Positions 9,837-20,860 of a stretch of DNA of 64,000 nucleotides are shown here, in pieces; within the stretch, counting starts at the first letter, position 1, and every line of letters begins with the position of its first letter. The translations under genes were made by a program, and so were the position numbers. This DNA is from Haliclona indistincta. Its lineage: Eukaryota > Porifera > Demospongiae > Haplosclerida > Chalinidae. The stretch covers positions 2,040,631 to 2,104,630 of the forward strand of contig OZ024790.1 of NCBI GenBank assembly GCA_964017065.1, given 5' to 3'. Under the pieces are notes generated by a model. The model saw nothing but the letters and a program-made list of their open reading frames with translations, did not search any database and was not told the DNA's origin.

Positions 9837-10260
9837 TGATGTCAACTGCCTCCTCTGCTTGTAAGACAGTTATAATCTAACACTGCCCAACTAATATTGC
9901 AATAACCATGGCATTTGACAGAATCAATTAACACCTGCTCTTTATGCTGCATTCAATGGTCTGAGAACCAAGCTCTCTGTACAGCAGTTTGAAGAGATCT
10001 TAGAACAACACAAGTAATACATTGACCAATCGAACACGGCTGGTCACGTGCGGGCATCAGAGAATTGGAGTGCGTGTTTGATTGGTCAACGTAACGATTG
10101 GTCAAAGTGTTACTTTCTCTTTGACTGTGCTGTTGCAAGATCTCTTCAAACAGCTGAAATTAAAAGATTTTAAAGTCAGTCGACCAGGTCTATATTGTAA
10201 TAGGGTGGTTGTGGAAAGATACTTCAGTAAAGCAGTCACAATGTTACTAACTTATCTCCT
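9837..10260 (+). pseudogene. Ankyrin-repeat gene fragment (copy 2), split by a MITE
   Basis: This is paralogous to 8037-8235. It reads NQLTPALYAAFN up to ctctctgta at 9981, then resumes after the inserted element at about 10157 (aaaagattttaaagtcagt..ccaggtc..attgtaatagggt). Copy 1 shows the uninterrupted order. It is non-functional. Confidence 0.5.
9982..10156. mobile_element. 175-bp MITE, cagc-ended family
   Basis: Ends are cagcagtttgaagagatctt and its complement aagatctcttcaaacagctg. The interior is palindromic with gattggtcaacgt. It is related to the element at 11987-12171 (cagcggttttcgaagatctt). It interrupts ankyrin relic copy 2, while copy 1 at 8160 preserves the empty site. Confidence 0.8.
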
Positions 10261-10698
10261 TGTGACAAAGGAACCACATTAAAGAGATAGCAGTAGACTA
10301 GAGTCCAGAAACAGTTTGAATCACATGTAGACTGACTTGTCATATTACCACAGTAAGGGATCTATGCAGAAGGACAACATAGCTCCCTCCTGCACACGTT
10401 TAATTTTTGGAACTTGCTGGAATTACTAGAGCTAAGTAGTAATTAAACGTGTTCTACACGGTATTGCTACAACTTGATTTTAGCCGTATATTAATACAGT
10501 AGGTAGCTTAGCAACTAGTCAAGCAACAAGGAGTTAAAGTCGGTTAAGCATTTAGATCGCCAGCCTAACAGTACACAGTACAGTGCGGTTGCGCAGGAGA
10601 AACACTAGACTATGAAAAGCTTGCATCAAACTAGATTGACCTCGGCCTATCTTCTACCCCAAAGTCTAGCTCAGTTCTATAAAAGCAACTGAGAAAGA
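10261..10698. other. Non-coding stretch ending in a TATA-like box
   Basis: No gene is seen. tataaaa lies at 10678-10684, about 15 bases before the ATG at 10699. A TATA-driven start site near 10708 would therefore fall inside that ORF and favour a later ATG, such as the one at 10769. Confidence 0.35.
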
Positions 10699-10768
10699 AT
10701 GGGTTGTGCTACCTTTGTCTGTGCCCTGATAGTCGTGGGTACTATCCGAGAAGGATGGTGCCTACCAC

Positions 10769-11491
10769 TTGCAAACCTGGAGACTGCGGAAGCGGGAAGA
10801 CCTCCTATTGCAGGCGGTCTCTCAGTTGACGAAGCCGCACCAGAAGGTCGCTGGAGTCGTTCCGTGCTCCCAGCTGATGTGCGTGAACGAAGGGCTGTTG
10901 AACCCGATGCACTACGGCCACCGGCATCTGGTCGAAGGGCTGCTGAACCCGATGCACTACGGCCACCGGCACCTGGTCGAAGGGCTGCTGAACCCGATGC
11001 ACTACGGCCACCAGCACCTGGTCGAAGGGCTGCTGAACCCGATGCACTACGGCCACCGGCACCTGGTCGAAGGGCTGCTGAACTCGATGCACTACGGCCA
11101 CCGGCACCTAGTCGCTCAGCCTCGGTGCACGGCAGAAAGCTTGCACCAGACTGTCACTGGGGTCGTGACTGAGATAAATACGTCATTAATGGCCGCAACA
11201 GTACATAGTCACGCCGGGGACAGGCCTTGTCAGTCCTGTCCACTGTGCTTTGGAGTGGATCACTACAGGGAGGAGTGCGCGTTGGCATCTCTAGAGCTCA
11301 TCAAACTCTGCGCATACAAGTGGTTCGCTCTCTTGGTTTATTTCTCTCTTGGTTCTTTCCGCTCGTTCTATACGTCAATGTCGGATCACGAGGATGGAGC
11401 TCTTGATCCAGGAGCTGGAGTTCCGGACCCTCTGCCGCTCCCGGTGGTGCTATCGCCGGAGGTGGAGGCGAGGATCGAGCAGGCAGCCTAG
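10769..11491 (+). CDS. Gag-like ORF with CCHC zinc knuckle and 15-residue repeats
   Basis: The 240-codon ORF has three parts. Five 15-residue repeats (MHYGHRHLVEGLLNP) come from a 45-bp tandem repeat. A central part holds CPLCFGVDHYREEC, an exact CX2CX4HX4C zinc knuckle at about residues 157-170 (bases 11237-11278), the hallmark of retroelement gag nucleocapsid. The C-terminal stretch begins MSDHEDGALDPGAGVPDP and may really be a separate downstream start. No protease or reverse transcriptase follows, so this is an isolated gag fragment or a non-autonomous element. A second plus frame (10699-11172) and a minus frame (10805-11107) are also open across the repeat, so only the frame with the knuckle has independent support. 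Confidence 0.45.
   Translation: MQTWRLRKREDLLLQAVSQLTKPHQKVAGVVPCSQLMCVNEGLLNPMHYGHRHLVEGLLNPMHYGHRHLVEGLLNPMHYGHQHLVEGLLNPMHYGHRHLVEGLLNSMHYGHRHLVAQPRCTAESLHQTVTGVVTEINTSLMAATVHSHAGDRPCQSCPLCFGVDHYREECALASLELIKLCAYKWFALLVYFSLGSFRSFYTSMSDHEDGALDPGAGVPDPLPLPVVLSPEVEARIEQAA
10888..11112 (+). repeat. 45-bp tandem repeat, five units
   Basis: The unit begins cgaagggctgctgaacccga and continues with tgcactacggccaccggcac. Five copies run with a few substitutions, and the repeat is G+C-rich compared with its surroundings. Because 45 is divisible by three and the unit lacks stops in several frames, long overlapping ORFs arise on both strands. Confidence 0.9.
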
Positions 11492-11986
11492 ACGAAAGTT
11501 TGTTGAATTATGGACTAAAAGACTGACCGGCATGGTAGATGGTGCCGGCAAGGAAGAAGGACTACTATTAGAAGTATCAGAGAACTGTTGTTCATCACAG
11601 TCTGCATGCATTGTATTATGTCCCAAAACAGCATAGGATAGTCCGAGAGACAAGCAAACAATCTTCGTCCTAACACAACAATGTGTTGATTATACAACCA
11701 GCTTCACCAGATTACGAACATGAACATTCCATAAGTTTGGAGCTATAGACCATCCTTAAATCAAAGTACTAGACACTATGTAGATACCTCCAGTCAGTTG
11801 AGCATTGAACACAGTGGTTTGGGTTTATACGCCATGTTGCCGTAATAATGAAGCACCAAAGATGCAGATCTGTCTTGCATGATTGCATACTGCACACTGG
11901 ACATGCTTTGACAGCACACAGCAACTACAGCTATTCCATCAGCAGATGATGATTGTAACAGATTTATAAAGTACAATGTATTGATA
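11492..11986. other. Non-coding stretch
   Basis: No supported gene is seen. gaagcaccaaagatgcag at 11850 resembles the start motif of the CCTCGG TIR family, so a small remnant of it may be present. Confidence 0.4.
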
Positions 11987-12171
11987 CAGCGGTTTTCGAA
12001 GATCTTGCATAAACGAGGCAAAAGCGGAAGTGTGACGTTGGCCAATCAAATTCACTTTTCGTCACGTGTATAGCTTCGGCTAGTCACGTGTATCTCACTT
12101 ACGTGCGTTTGATTGGTCAACGTCATACTTCCGCTTTTGCCTCGTTTATGCAAGATCTTCGAAAACCGCTG
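11987..12171. mobile_element. 185-bp foldback MITE with TA target duplication
   Basis: The outer 60-odd bases are an almost perfect inverted repeat, beginning cagcggttttcgaagatctt and containing gcataaacgaggcaaaagcg. The arms also carry ccaatcaaa and tttgattgg. TA lies on both sides (11985-11986 and 12172-12173), as expected for Tc1/mariner-type or related insertion. There is no coding capacity. Confidence 0.85.
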
Positions 12172-12244
12172 TACAAGCTGGCAAAAATAACAGAAGCCAA
12201 TAGTATGCTACCACAGTGTAATAATTAGCTGGGTGTGCAGAAAG

Positions 12245-12515
12245 GCAAGCACATTGCCATGCTTGAAGCAGCATTTTTTGCTGAACTTTATTTGGACCGC
12301 CACGCTATCCTGCAGTCCAGATCAAAACCTAGCCAGTTAACCATGGACACATTCGACTTCGGAGAAGTCCAAATCGCCAGCAACGGTAAACAAAGTAAGC
12401 AAATCACGCCATAACTCACAAACAAAGCTTCAATTAAAAAATCTAAGACCATCCAGTTCAGACAGACACACAAGATTACTGTATGCCTCATGGCTCCGCC
12501 CACTGAGGCATAATA
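12245..12515 (+). mobile_element. CCTCGG-family TIR element, partial copy
   Basis: Contains ttcggagaagtcca.atcgcc, caaatcacgccataactc and the end gcctcatggctccgcccac, all shared with copies at 13111-13680, 33841-34508 and, inverted, 35339-35705. The start is truncated relative to the longer copies. Confidence 0.65.
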
Positions 12516-13110
12516 ATAGAAGGTGCATACCACACATTTATCACCAATGCCTCTAACTTGATGCAGTCTGGATTACTGTCTGGTTCACATAACAATTTTT
12601 AAGAATCAACTACAAATTATCTGGTAACCATCAAAAATATCACATTGAGTTATAAACCAGATACAAATGTTAATAGCTTTCACAAAGAAACAGAGCATTT
12701 CGTACAGTAGAGTTACACGAGGCAAACAATAACTAAACTAGATTATGCTCTGGGCCTGTACTTCAAATACAAATCTGTCCATACAGAGGAATACTAAGTT
12801 ACACAACTGTCACGAATTTAATGGTGAAATAGATACAGTAAACAAAACATTCAAATAATTTTATAACAGATCGTGTATAGCAAGGTATGGAGCATGCTTA
12901 GTTGTGAAGTCCTTTCTCCAATATATAAAGTACTGTTGACAGCCTCGTTCCATTGATGGTAACTGCTTGTGATCTGGTATTATCAGATTTCGTTTATGGA
13001 AGCGCACTAAACTAGGTTTTAGTAAGCTCTTTTGTCAACTGTTTTTCATAAATATTCAATCCCACATCCTGTATGATAAATGCTACTGATGATTCTTTCT
13101 GATAAAAATA

Positions 13111-13680
13111 GCACCATAGGTGCTGATGCCTCGGTGGTTGACATTATATCCACAAACACAACTATCCACCATTCCACAAACACAGCAACTGCAGATGCAT
13201 GTCTACAGGATTTCTGTACAGCAATCACAATGCAGTGCTTTAGTTATGCAATCAGAAGCCAATCAGTGCTAACCACATTTAAACTGGGCGTGTCTACAGT
13301 TTAAGCACAGCAACGCATACCACGAGCGAGATAGCTTCCATAGCTTGCTTACACGATTTCTCTGGACCTGCGCTGCTATCCTGTAGTAAAATTATAACCT
13401 AACAACTGCTAAGCAGTCAACTGTGGACAGCTTTGCCTTTGGAGAAGTCCAGATAGCCAGAAACGGGCATTGAGGTGAGCAAATCACGCCATAGCTCTGG
13501 AACTAAGCTTCGTGTAAAGATTTCAAACACTCAAAACCGAGATAATATCGAGTTCTACCTGCATTGCAAGTTTCAGAGCTTACCTTTTTGCGTGCGCCAC
13601 AGAAATGGTGTAACAGACAGAATGACTGACAGACAGCACGATTACCGTATGCCTCGTGGCTCCGCCCACCGAGGCATAAT
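13111..13680 (+). mobile_element. CCTCGG-family TIR element, long copy
   Basis: Starts near gcaccataggtgctgatgcc and tcggtgg, and ends gcctcgtggctccgcccacc and gaggcataa. The outer atgcctcggtgg and ccaccgaggcat form a short terminal inverted repeat. The right end can itself fold (cctcgtgg..ccaccgagg). It is non-coding and probably non-autonomous. Bases 12516-13110 between the two copies show no gene. Confidence 0.7.
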
Positions 13681-13837
13681 AATAGCTGTTTGGTTCAAAA
13701 CTGATTAGTTACACAATGCAAAGACAACGAAAACTTATTATAAAGAGATAAAGATAACTACTATCCACAGAGCACAGTGTGTATGGTAATCACAGCAACA
13801 TGCTACTTAGCATAATGTGACGTTGATAAGGATTTGG

Positions 13838-14548
13838 TTAAGTTGAAAATAGTTCTTTCGAGTTGCTTACATAGGACAAAGCAACTTTCTTTGAGTCCAA
13901 AGCATATTGACACTGTTTGAAGTATATGGGGAAACTGAAGTGATTTTCATGTTCCAATTTATAGTATTTTTGAATAGATACTAGTGCATAGACAATGTAA
14001 AAAAGTAATAATAGTTACAATACAACACAAGGATTTACACTTCACTTGGTTAAAACAAAATACTCTGCAACACAAAATTTGTTGTGTGAACAATGTAGAA
14101 TAACATAATATGTATGTATAACAGTGATTTTTATTATGTTGCTGTGTCTTGAACAGCTTGTACCGTATGTCTCTACCATTAGTCATTTTGTTGAAAAGAT
14201 GGGAAAGTGAACTGTTTGAACTGGATGGCAACTGATGGTGAGTGTTACACGTACCATCATTCTATTCAAAGAACAGTACCAATATTATGCTACAATAGCA
14301 GCTAACAATCAGATTACATACGCCATTATTTAAAACACATGATTCACTACTTCACTCTATTGACAAATCTTGGGCTACAACACTACTACACTGACCCCGC
14401 TGTTGTGAAATAAACACGAGCTCTATTCACAGTATAAAGATCCACATGTAGTATGAAAGATGAAAATTGTTCTTTCGTGTTGTTTACATAGGACAGTGCA
14501 ACTTTCTTTTGAGTTCAAAGCATATTGACACTGTTTGAAGTATATGGA
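13838..14548 (+). repeat. 90-bp direct repeat (13838-13929 and 14459-14548)
   Basis: Both copies contain ttgcttacataggacaa.gc or close variants, followed by caaagcatattgacactgtt and tgaagtatatgg. The interval between and around them (13681-14740) has no recognisable gene. Confidence 0.65.
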
Positions 14549-14740
14549 GCACTAGCGACAACTTGGATGTTGAGCTGACAAGAATATCCATTTTCATTTA
14601 CGCATTTTAGTTTCGATTTGTCATTGAGCAAACCAAACATAACATTGTAACAACACTAACACATACATGTAGTAATCATCAGATTTATACAAGAGGTACT
14701 TATTACAGTGACTTACCTGAACACAACATTATATTGAACA

Positions 14741-14822
14741 ATACATACATACATAAATACATACATACACACACACACACATACATACATACATACATAC
14801 ATACAAACATACATACATACAC
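14741..14822. repeat. CATA/CACA microsatellite
   Basis: Runs of catacata interrupted by acacacac. The minus-strand 'MYVCMYV' reading across it is a product of the repeat. Confidence 0.9.
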
Positions 14823-15049
14823 ACGTTATATCGTACACTGACAAATAAATACACAGTATGTGACAAAAGTAACTAGACACTAGCCACAACAACACTCAGT
14901 GAGTGAGCACATCACAATTTATTTGAAAGCGCTACACTTATAAACTGGCTTCTAATTGTACGTATGTGCGCAATTTTATTGGAAAGCGTTGAACATGTGA
15001 ACTGGCTTGCAATCACGTAAGTTAAAACACAAATTAGAGCGACTTGTAA

Positions 15050-18000
15050 TACAAGCTCAGGCTTCACAGAGAAATAGTATGCTATGTTACATGCTCAGGC
15101 TAGGTAGAGAAATAGTATGCTATGTTACATGCTCAGACTAGGCAGAGAAATAGTATGCTATGTTACATGCTCAGGCTAGGCAGAGAAATAGTATGCTATG
15201 TTACATGCTCAGACTAGGTAGAGAAATAGTATGCTATGTTACATGCTCAGGCTAGGCAGAGAAATAGTATGCTATGTTACATGCTCAGGCTAGGCAGAGA
15301 AATAGTATGCTATGTTACATGCTCAGGCTAGGCAGAGAAATAGTATGCTATGTTACATGCTCAGGCTAGGCAGAGAAATAGTATGCTATGTTACATGCTC
15401 AGGCTAGGCAGAGAAATAGTATGCTATGTTACATGCTCAGGCTAGGTAGAGAAATAGTATGCTATGTTACATGCTCAGGCTAGGCAGAGAAATAGTATGC
15501 TATGTTACATGCTCAGGCTAGGTAGAGAAATAGTATGCTATGTTACATGCTCAGGCTATGTAGAGAAATAGTATGCTATGTTACATGCTCAGACTAGGCA
15601 GAGAAATAGTATGCTATGTTACATGCTCAGGCTAGGCAGAGAAATAGTATGCTATGTTACATGCTCAGACTAGGTAGAGAAATAGTATGCTATGTTACAT
15701 GCTCAGGCTAGGCAGAGAAATAGTATGCTATGTTACATGCTCAGGCTAGGCAGAGAAATAGTATGCTATGTTACATGCTCAGGCTAGGCAGAGAAATAGT
15801 ATGCTATGTTACATGCTCAGGCTAGGCAGAGAAATAGTATGCTATGTTACATGCTCAGGCTAGGCAGAGAAATAGTATGCTATGTTACATGCTCAGGCTA
15901 GGTAGAGAAATAGTATGCTATGTTACATGCTCAGGCTAGGCAGAGAAATAGTATGCTATGTTACATGCTCAGGCTAGGCAGAGAAATAGTATGCTATGTT
16001 ACAAGCTCAGGCTAGGTAGAGAAATAGTATATGCTATGTTACATGCTCAGGCTAGGCAGAGAAATAGTATGCTATGTTACATGCTCAGGCTAGGCAGAGA
16101 AATAGTATGCTATGTTACATGCTCAGGCTAGGCAGAGAAATAGTATGCTATGTTACATGCTCAGACTAGGCCGAGAAACAGTATGCTATGTTACAAGCTC
16201 AGGCTAGGCAGAGAAATAGTATGCTATGTTACATGCTCAGACTAGGCAGAGAAATAGTATGCTATGTTACATGCTCAGGCTAGGTAGAGAAATAGTATGC
16301 TATGTTACATGTTCAGGCTAGGTAGAGAAATAGTATGCTATGTTACATGCTCAGGCTAGGCAGAGAAATAGTATGCTATGTTACATGCTCAGGCTATGTA
16401 GAGAAATAGTATGCTATGTTACATGCTCAGGCTAGGTAGAGAAATAGTATGCTATGTTACATGCTCAGACTAGGCAGAGAAATAGTATGCTATGTTACAT
16501 GCTCAGGCTATGTAGAGAAATAGTATGCTATGTTACATGCTCAGGCTAGGCAGAGAAATAGTATGCTATGTTACATGCTCAGGCTAGGTAGAGAAATAGT
16601 ATGCTATGTTACATGCTCAGGCTAGGTAGAGAAATAGTATGCTATGTTACATGCTCAGGCTAGGTAGAGAAATAGTATGCTATGTTACATGCTCAGGCTA
16701 GGTAGAGAAATAGTATGCTATGTTACATGCTCAGGCTATGTAGAGAAATAGTATGCTATGTTACAAGCTCAGGCTAGGTAGAGAAATAGTATGCTATGTT
16801 ACAAGCTCAGGCTAGGTAGAGAAATAGTATGCTATGTTACATGCTCAGGCTATGTAGAGAAATAGTATGCTATGTTACATGCTCAGGCTAGGTAGAGAAA
16901 TAGTATGCTATGTTACATGCTCAGGCTAGGTAGAGAAATAGTATGCTATGTTACATGCTCAGGCTAGGCAGAGAAATAGTATGCTATGTTACATGCTCAG
17001 GCTAGGTAGAGAAATAGTATGCTATGTTACATGCTCAGGCTAGGCAGAGAAATAGTATGCTATGTTACATGCTCAGGCTAGGTAGAGAAATAGTATGCTA
17101 TGTTACATGCTCAGGCTAGGCAGAGAAATAGTATGCTATGTTATATGCTCAGACTAGGTAGAGAAATAGTATGCTATGTTACATGCTCAGGCTAGGCAGA
17201 GAAATAGTATGCTATGTTACATGCTCAGGCTAGGTAGAGAAATAGTATGCTATGTTACATGCTCAGGCTAGGTAGAGAAATAGTATGCTATGTTACATGC
17301 TCAGGCTAGGCAGAGAAATAGTATGCTATGTTACATGCTCAGGCTAGGTAGAGAAATAGTATGCTATGTTACATGCTCAGGCTAGGTAGAGAAATAGTAT
17401 GCTATGTTACAAGCTCAGGCTAGGCAGAGAAATAGTATGCTATGTTACATGCTCAGGCTAGGTAGAGAAATAGTATGCTATGTTACATGCTCAGGCTAGG
17501 TAGAGAAATAGTATGCTATGTTACAAGCTCAGGCTAGGCAGAGAAATAGTATGCTATGTTACATGCTCAGGCTAGGTAGAGAAATAGTATGCTATGTTAC
17601 ATGCTCAGGCTAGGCAGAGAAATAGTATGCTATGTTACATGCTCAGGCTAGGCAGAGAAATAGTATGCTATGTTACATGCTCAGACTAGGTAGAGAAATA
17701 GTATGCTATGTTACAAGCTCAGGCTAGGCAGAGAAATAGTATGCTATGTTACATGCTCAGGCTAGGTAGAGAAATAGTATGCTATGTTACATGCTCAGGC
17801 TAGGTAGAGAAATAGTATGCTATGTTACATGCTCAGGCTAGGTAGAGAAATAGTATGCTATGTTACATGCTCAGGCTAGGCAGAGAAATAGTATGCTATG
17901 TTACATGCTCAGGCTAGGCAGAGAAATAGTATGCTATGTTACAAGCTCAGGCTAGGTAGAGAAATAGTATGCTATGTTACATGCTCAGGCTAGGCAGAGA

Positions 18001-18182
18001 AATAGTATGCTATGTTACATGCTCAGGCTAGGTAGAGAAATAGTATGCTATGTTACATGCTCAGGCTAGGCAGAGAAATAGTATGCTATGTTACATGCTC
18101 AGGCTAGGTAGAGAAATAGTATGCTATGTTACATGCTCAGGCTAGGTAGAGAAATAGTATGCTATGTTGCATGCTCAAGCTA
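15050..18182. repeat. 38-bp minisatellite, about 82 copies
   Basis: The unit is tgttacatgctcaggctagg followed by cagagaaatagtatgcta (38 bp), repeated for 3.13 kb. Variation is confined to a few positions: c or t in agg[c/t]agag, g or a in cag[g/a]cta, t or a in aca[t/a]gctc, and a tatgtag variant. One unit near 16027 has two extra bases. The c form dominates early units and the t form becomes common later. The period is not a multiple of three and no ORF spans it, so it is not coding. Units lack the unique spacers of a CRISPR array. Confidence 0.97.
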
Positions 18183-18972
18183 CATGTAATCAGATTATCA
18201 GCAATAAGTTGAGATGCTACAACACATTTTCATTGATAGCAAAATCTGAAAAGCTTTATCTTTCACCCATTCATGCTCATCACGATTTGATTCAATATCG
18301 TACATTCTTTTTAGACATCACGTGCGCATATAATTTTTTAAAAATTGGTTTCGTGCAAGTTACTTTTGTCATATACTGCCTACACACACACACACAAGCT
18401 GAGTATCTGTCTGCTCACTGACCACTATGTGTGCTTGTCAAAGCCAACACACCTGTCCACCCAGCCAGATCTTGTACAAGCCAGTTCCCGGAATCTGGAC
18501 CAAGTCTAGACACCAGGAGTGACCACAGGTACTACTGTACTGTACAGGTACGGGCAGTCTTATAAGGACCTAGTGGTCCTACACTGCAGGCAATGGTGAC
18601 CATTGATGCAGAGCCAGTGTTCCCAGTACAGTTGTTTCACTACTTCTTGCAATCTAAAAGCGTCAACCGTAGAGCGTAAACTGTGTTCAAGCTGAATCAC
18701 ACAATGTAATAAACCTAAGGCACTGATCATGCTTCAAGCTTTTTTGGCTCTTGCAAGGTGTAATAAAACTGCTGTATACTGACTAGTATCACCAACTGCT
18801 AACCAGTTCTCCTCAGAACAGGAGCACTGACTGTGAGAAGGTGATGGACCAAGACCATCCATTAGTGGTCAATGGGAAGAACCAAGCTGTTAGCCCAACA
18901 CAATGAGTCTATGTACACAACCATTGAACACATGACAATACCATACATGTACAAGCAGCCATGTAGTCTCAC
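18183..18972. other. Stretch between minisatellite and AMSH exons
   Basis: This is where the next (3') exons of the minus-strand AMSH-like gene would be expected. I find no stretch encoding the rest of its coiled coil or a JAMM motif. No other gene is seen. A short (CA)n run is at 18385. Confidence 0.4.
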
Positions 18973-19188
18973 TTCTGTTTCCATCTTTGTCACATGTTCA
19001 TCCCTTTCTTGTTCGAATTTCTCTTTCAGCTTCTTCTTTAGTTCCAGAGCTCGTTCGAATGCAGGATTAAGTAGCTTGTTCACTCTAGTCTTGTCGGCAG
19101 GAGTGACCTTGGAATAGCCAGGATGCTTCGGCAGTTTCTCCACAAATAAACTGAGAGAGAGAGAGTGTGTGTGAGAGAGAGAGAGAGA

Positions 19189-19240
<52 letters not shown>

Positions 19241-19753
19241 GAGAGAGAGTGAGTGAGTGAGGGAGAGAACCAATGAGGAGAGTAAATAACTAGTCTATCA
19301 TACTACTTTGTCACATCCAGAATTTACTGATAAAGCATATTCAAGACACCAAACACTTGACACTAGCATGTCATAAAAATCACAAAAAAACAGAATATTC
19401 AAGTGGGCAGGCACAAAGTAATGAACGTCTACAGTAAACGCGGACACAACGAAGATTGAAGAAACAAGATGAGACTCACGTGGCAAACTTGTTGTACAAA
19501 ACGAAGGCCTGTTCCCACTGCCCCTCAGCATAATACGTTCTAGCCTGCAGTAGAGAGAGAGAAAGAAAGGCGGTTAAACATGGGTACAAGAAAGAAAAAC
19601 TTGTAAGAGTACCATTTTCTCCATCTGAGGTCCACTTCTGTAATAACGAAGAGCGGGTATCTTTGCATCGACCACCACAGAGCTCCCTGCATTGCTCAAC
19701 ATGCGCACCCGGGCGGCCGGGTCGAGCAAGAGTTCTTCGGGGACGATGGACAT
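18973..19753 (-). CDS. STAMBP: AMSH/STAMBP-like deubiquitinase, N-terminal exons only
   Basis: Three minus-strand exons were inferred: 19753-19613, 19544-19480 and 19150-18973. They join in frame through a GTACTC donor (weak), a CTGCAG acceptor, a GTGAGT donor and a TCTCAG acceptor. The product begins MSIVPEELLLDPAARVRMLS, then ALRYYRSGPQMEKM, AFVLYNKFATLFVEKLPKH and a charged helix LKKKLKEKFEQER. This order matches the N-terminal MIT-like region of STAMBP/AMSH, the endosomal K63-specific JAMM deubiquitinase that binds ESCRT-III. The catalytic MPN+/JAMM half (EXnHXHX10D) is not found downstream. The gene either continues beyond the minisatellite in unrecognised exons or is truncated. The frame extends upstream to 19804, so the start could be 17 codons earlier. 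Confidence 0.75.
19160..19262. repeat. (GT)n/(GA)n microsatellite in an AMSH intron
   Basis: Long gtgtgt run flanked by gaga runs, lying between inferred exons 2 and 3 of the AMSH-like gene. Confidence 0.9.
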
Positions 19754-19946
19754 GGCGGTCGAGTCCACCTCACGTGAAAAGAGAGAACTGAACACAAAGC
19801 ACAAGGTCCGGCTAGTTCGAATGTATAATGGTGATGACAGGGTTAAATATCACGTGCTCCTCGTGCGGTCTATTTTGGCGCCAAATTCAAATGTCATTGT
19901 TAACTGACATTGGTGTCAAAAATAACTATTTATGTGGTGTCTAAAC

Positions 19947-20725
19947 TTAATTTGTTTGTACCACAAGTCTTTCAGCATACATTTCTTGATACAGAGGCCA
20001 GCTCTCTCTAATACAAGCTGACACCTCTACAGGAGCATCACTGGGGACTACTGGTCCAGTATTTTCCTGTTCACCAGTGTTAACACGGCGGGTGAATCCA
20101 CTTGATGCTGCAACTGATCGATACAACAGACCACTGTAACTTTCTGAAGCTACTGACCAATCATGTATCATCCCAGGCTCCCATGAGGTCATGCCGGGAT
20201 TGTATCAGCATTGCAGTAAGCCTTCATCATTCTGTCAGGAGCATTTAGTAGATCATCAGCATCAATCACTACCACATGCTTTGTCTGACGAACATAGACG
20301 AACAGCTTATACAGACTTTGGAACCCAGCATCAACTGAGTTAAAGGACCAGTCTGGTATTTTCAGTCCACACTTGAACCAAGAATAGATTACTTTGTCAG
20401 GTCTTCTTATTAGAAATGTGTGAGTGTATGTTGATATTCCACCTTGCATGACTTCATCTAACTTGCCTTCTACATGTTTTGCTAGCTCTTTGACAAACAC
20501 AGCCTCGTAACAAGGATAATCCTTTAAAAGAATAAGTGTGGTTTCTGCATAACTAGCTCCAAGCAAGAGTTGTCTGCTGCTGTTCTGCTGTTCTCTGATA
20601 TAGCAAGGTCCCACGTACGGCTCGTGGAGAACTTTACAATCATCCAAAGTGCGCATTGATCGCTCGAACGCCGTCGAAACCGTATTTGGCGCAGCCCACA
20701 ATACTACACGAGTTGCCGGCGACAT
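19947..20725 (-). CDS. Sulfotransferase-like P-loop protein, frameshifted
   Basis: A minus-strand intronless reading starts at 20725 (MSPATRVVLWAAPNTVST). An in-frame upstream extension to 20860 is possible. The segment WAAPNTVSTAFERSM is the 5'-phosphosulfate-binding type P-loop of the sulfotransferase fold. FLIRRPDKVIYSWF matches the 3'-phosphate-binding motif (R.P....S). VVVIDADDLLNAPDRMM follows, as in family members. Near 20190 the frame breaks: the first frame ends NADTIPA-stop, while MTSWEPGM, the expected continuation, is one frame over and runs to the stop at 19947. A single missing base explains it, either pseudogenisation or an assembly error. The family includes sulfotransferases and 'branched-chain aminotransferase-like' P-loop proteins; the substrate is unknown. 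Confidence 0.65.
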
Positions 20726-20860
20726 GACTCCACACGACGCATACAAGGCTATCAGCTGCCATGCCATACGTGAAAACCTCCACTGCCGAGTAACGTAACT
20801 AAGCGAACTATATTTTAATAGCAATCCTGCTTGTGATGTGGCTAGTAGACATATTGTCAC

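Noticed and set aside
10699..11172. Secreted repeat protein (MGCATFVCALIVVGTIREGWC signal-like start)
   Set aside because: The frame overlaps the zinc-knuckle frame, its repeat part is open in several frames, and the TATA-like box is too close to its ATG. The CCHC frame has better independent support.
14713..14895. Minus ORF with MYVCMYV repeats
   Set aside because: It is a product of the CATA microsatellite.
15050..18182. CRISPR-like array
   Set aside because: The units are contiguous 38-bp repeats without unique spacers, and the DNA is eukaryotic. It is a minisatellite.
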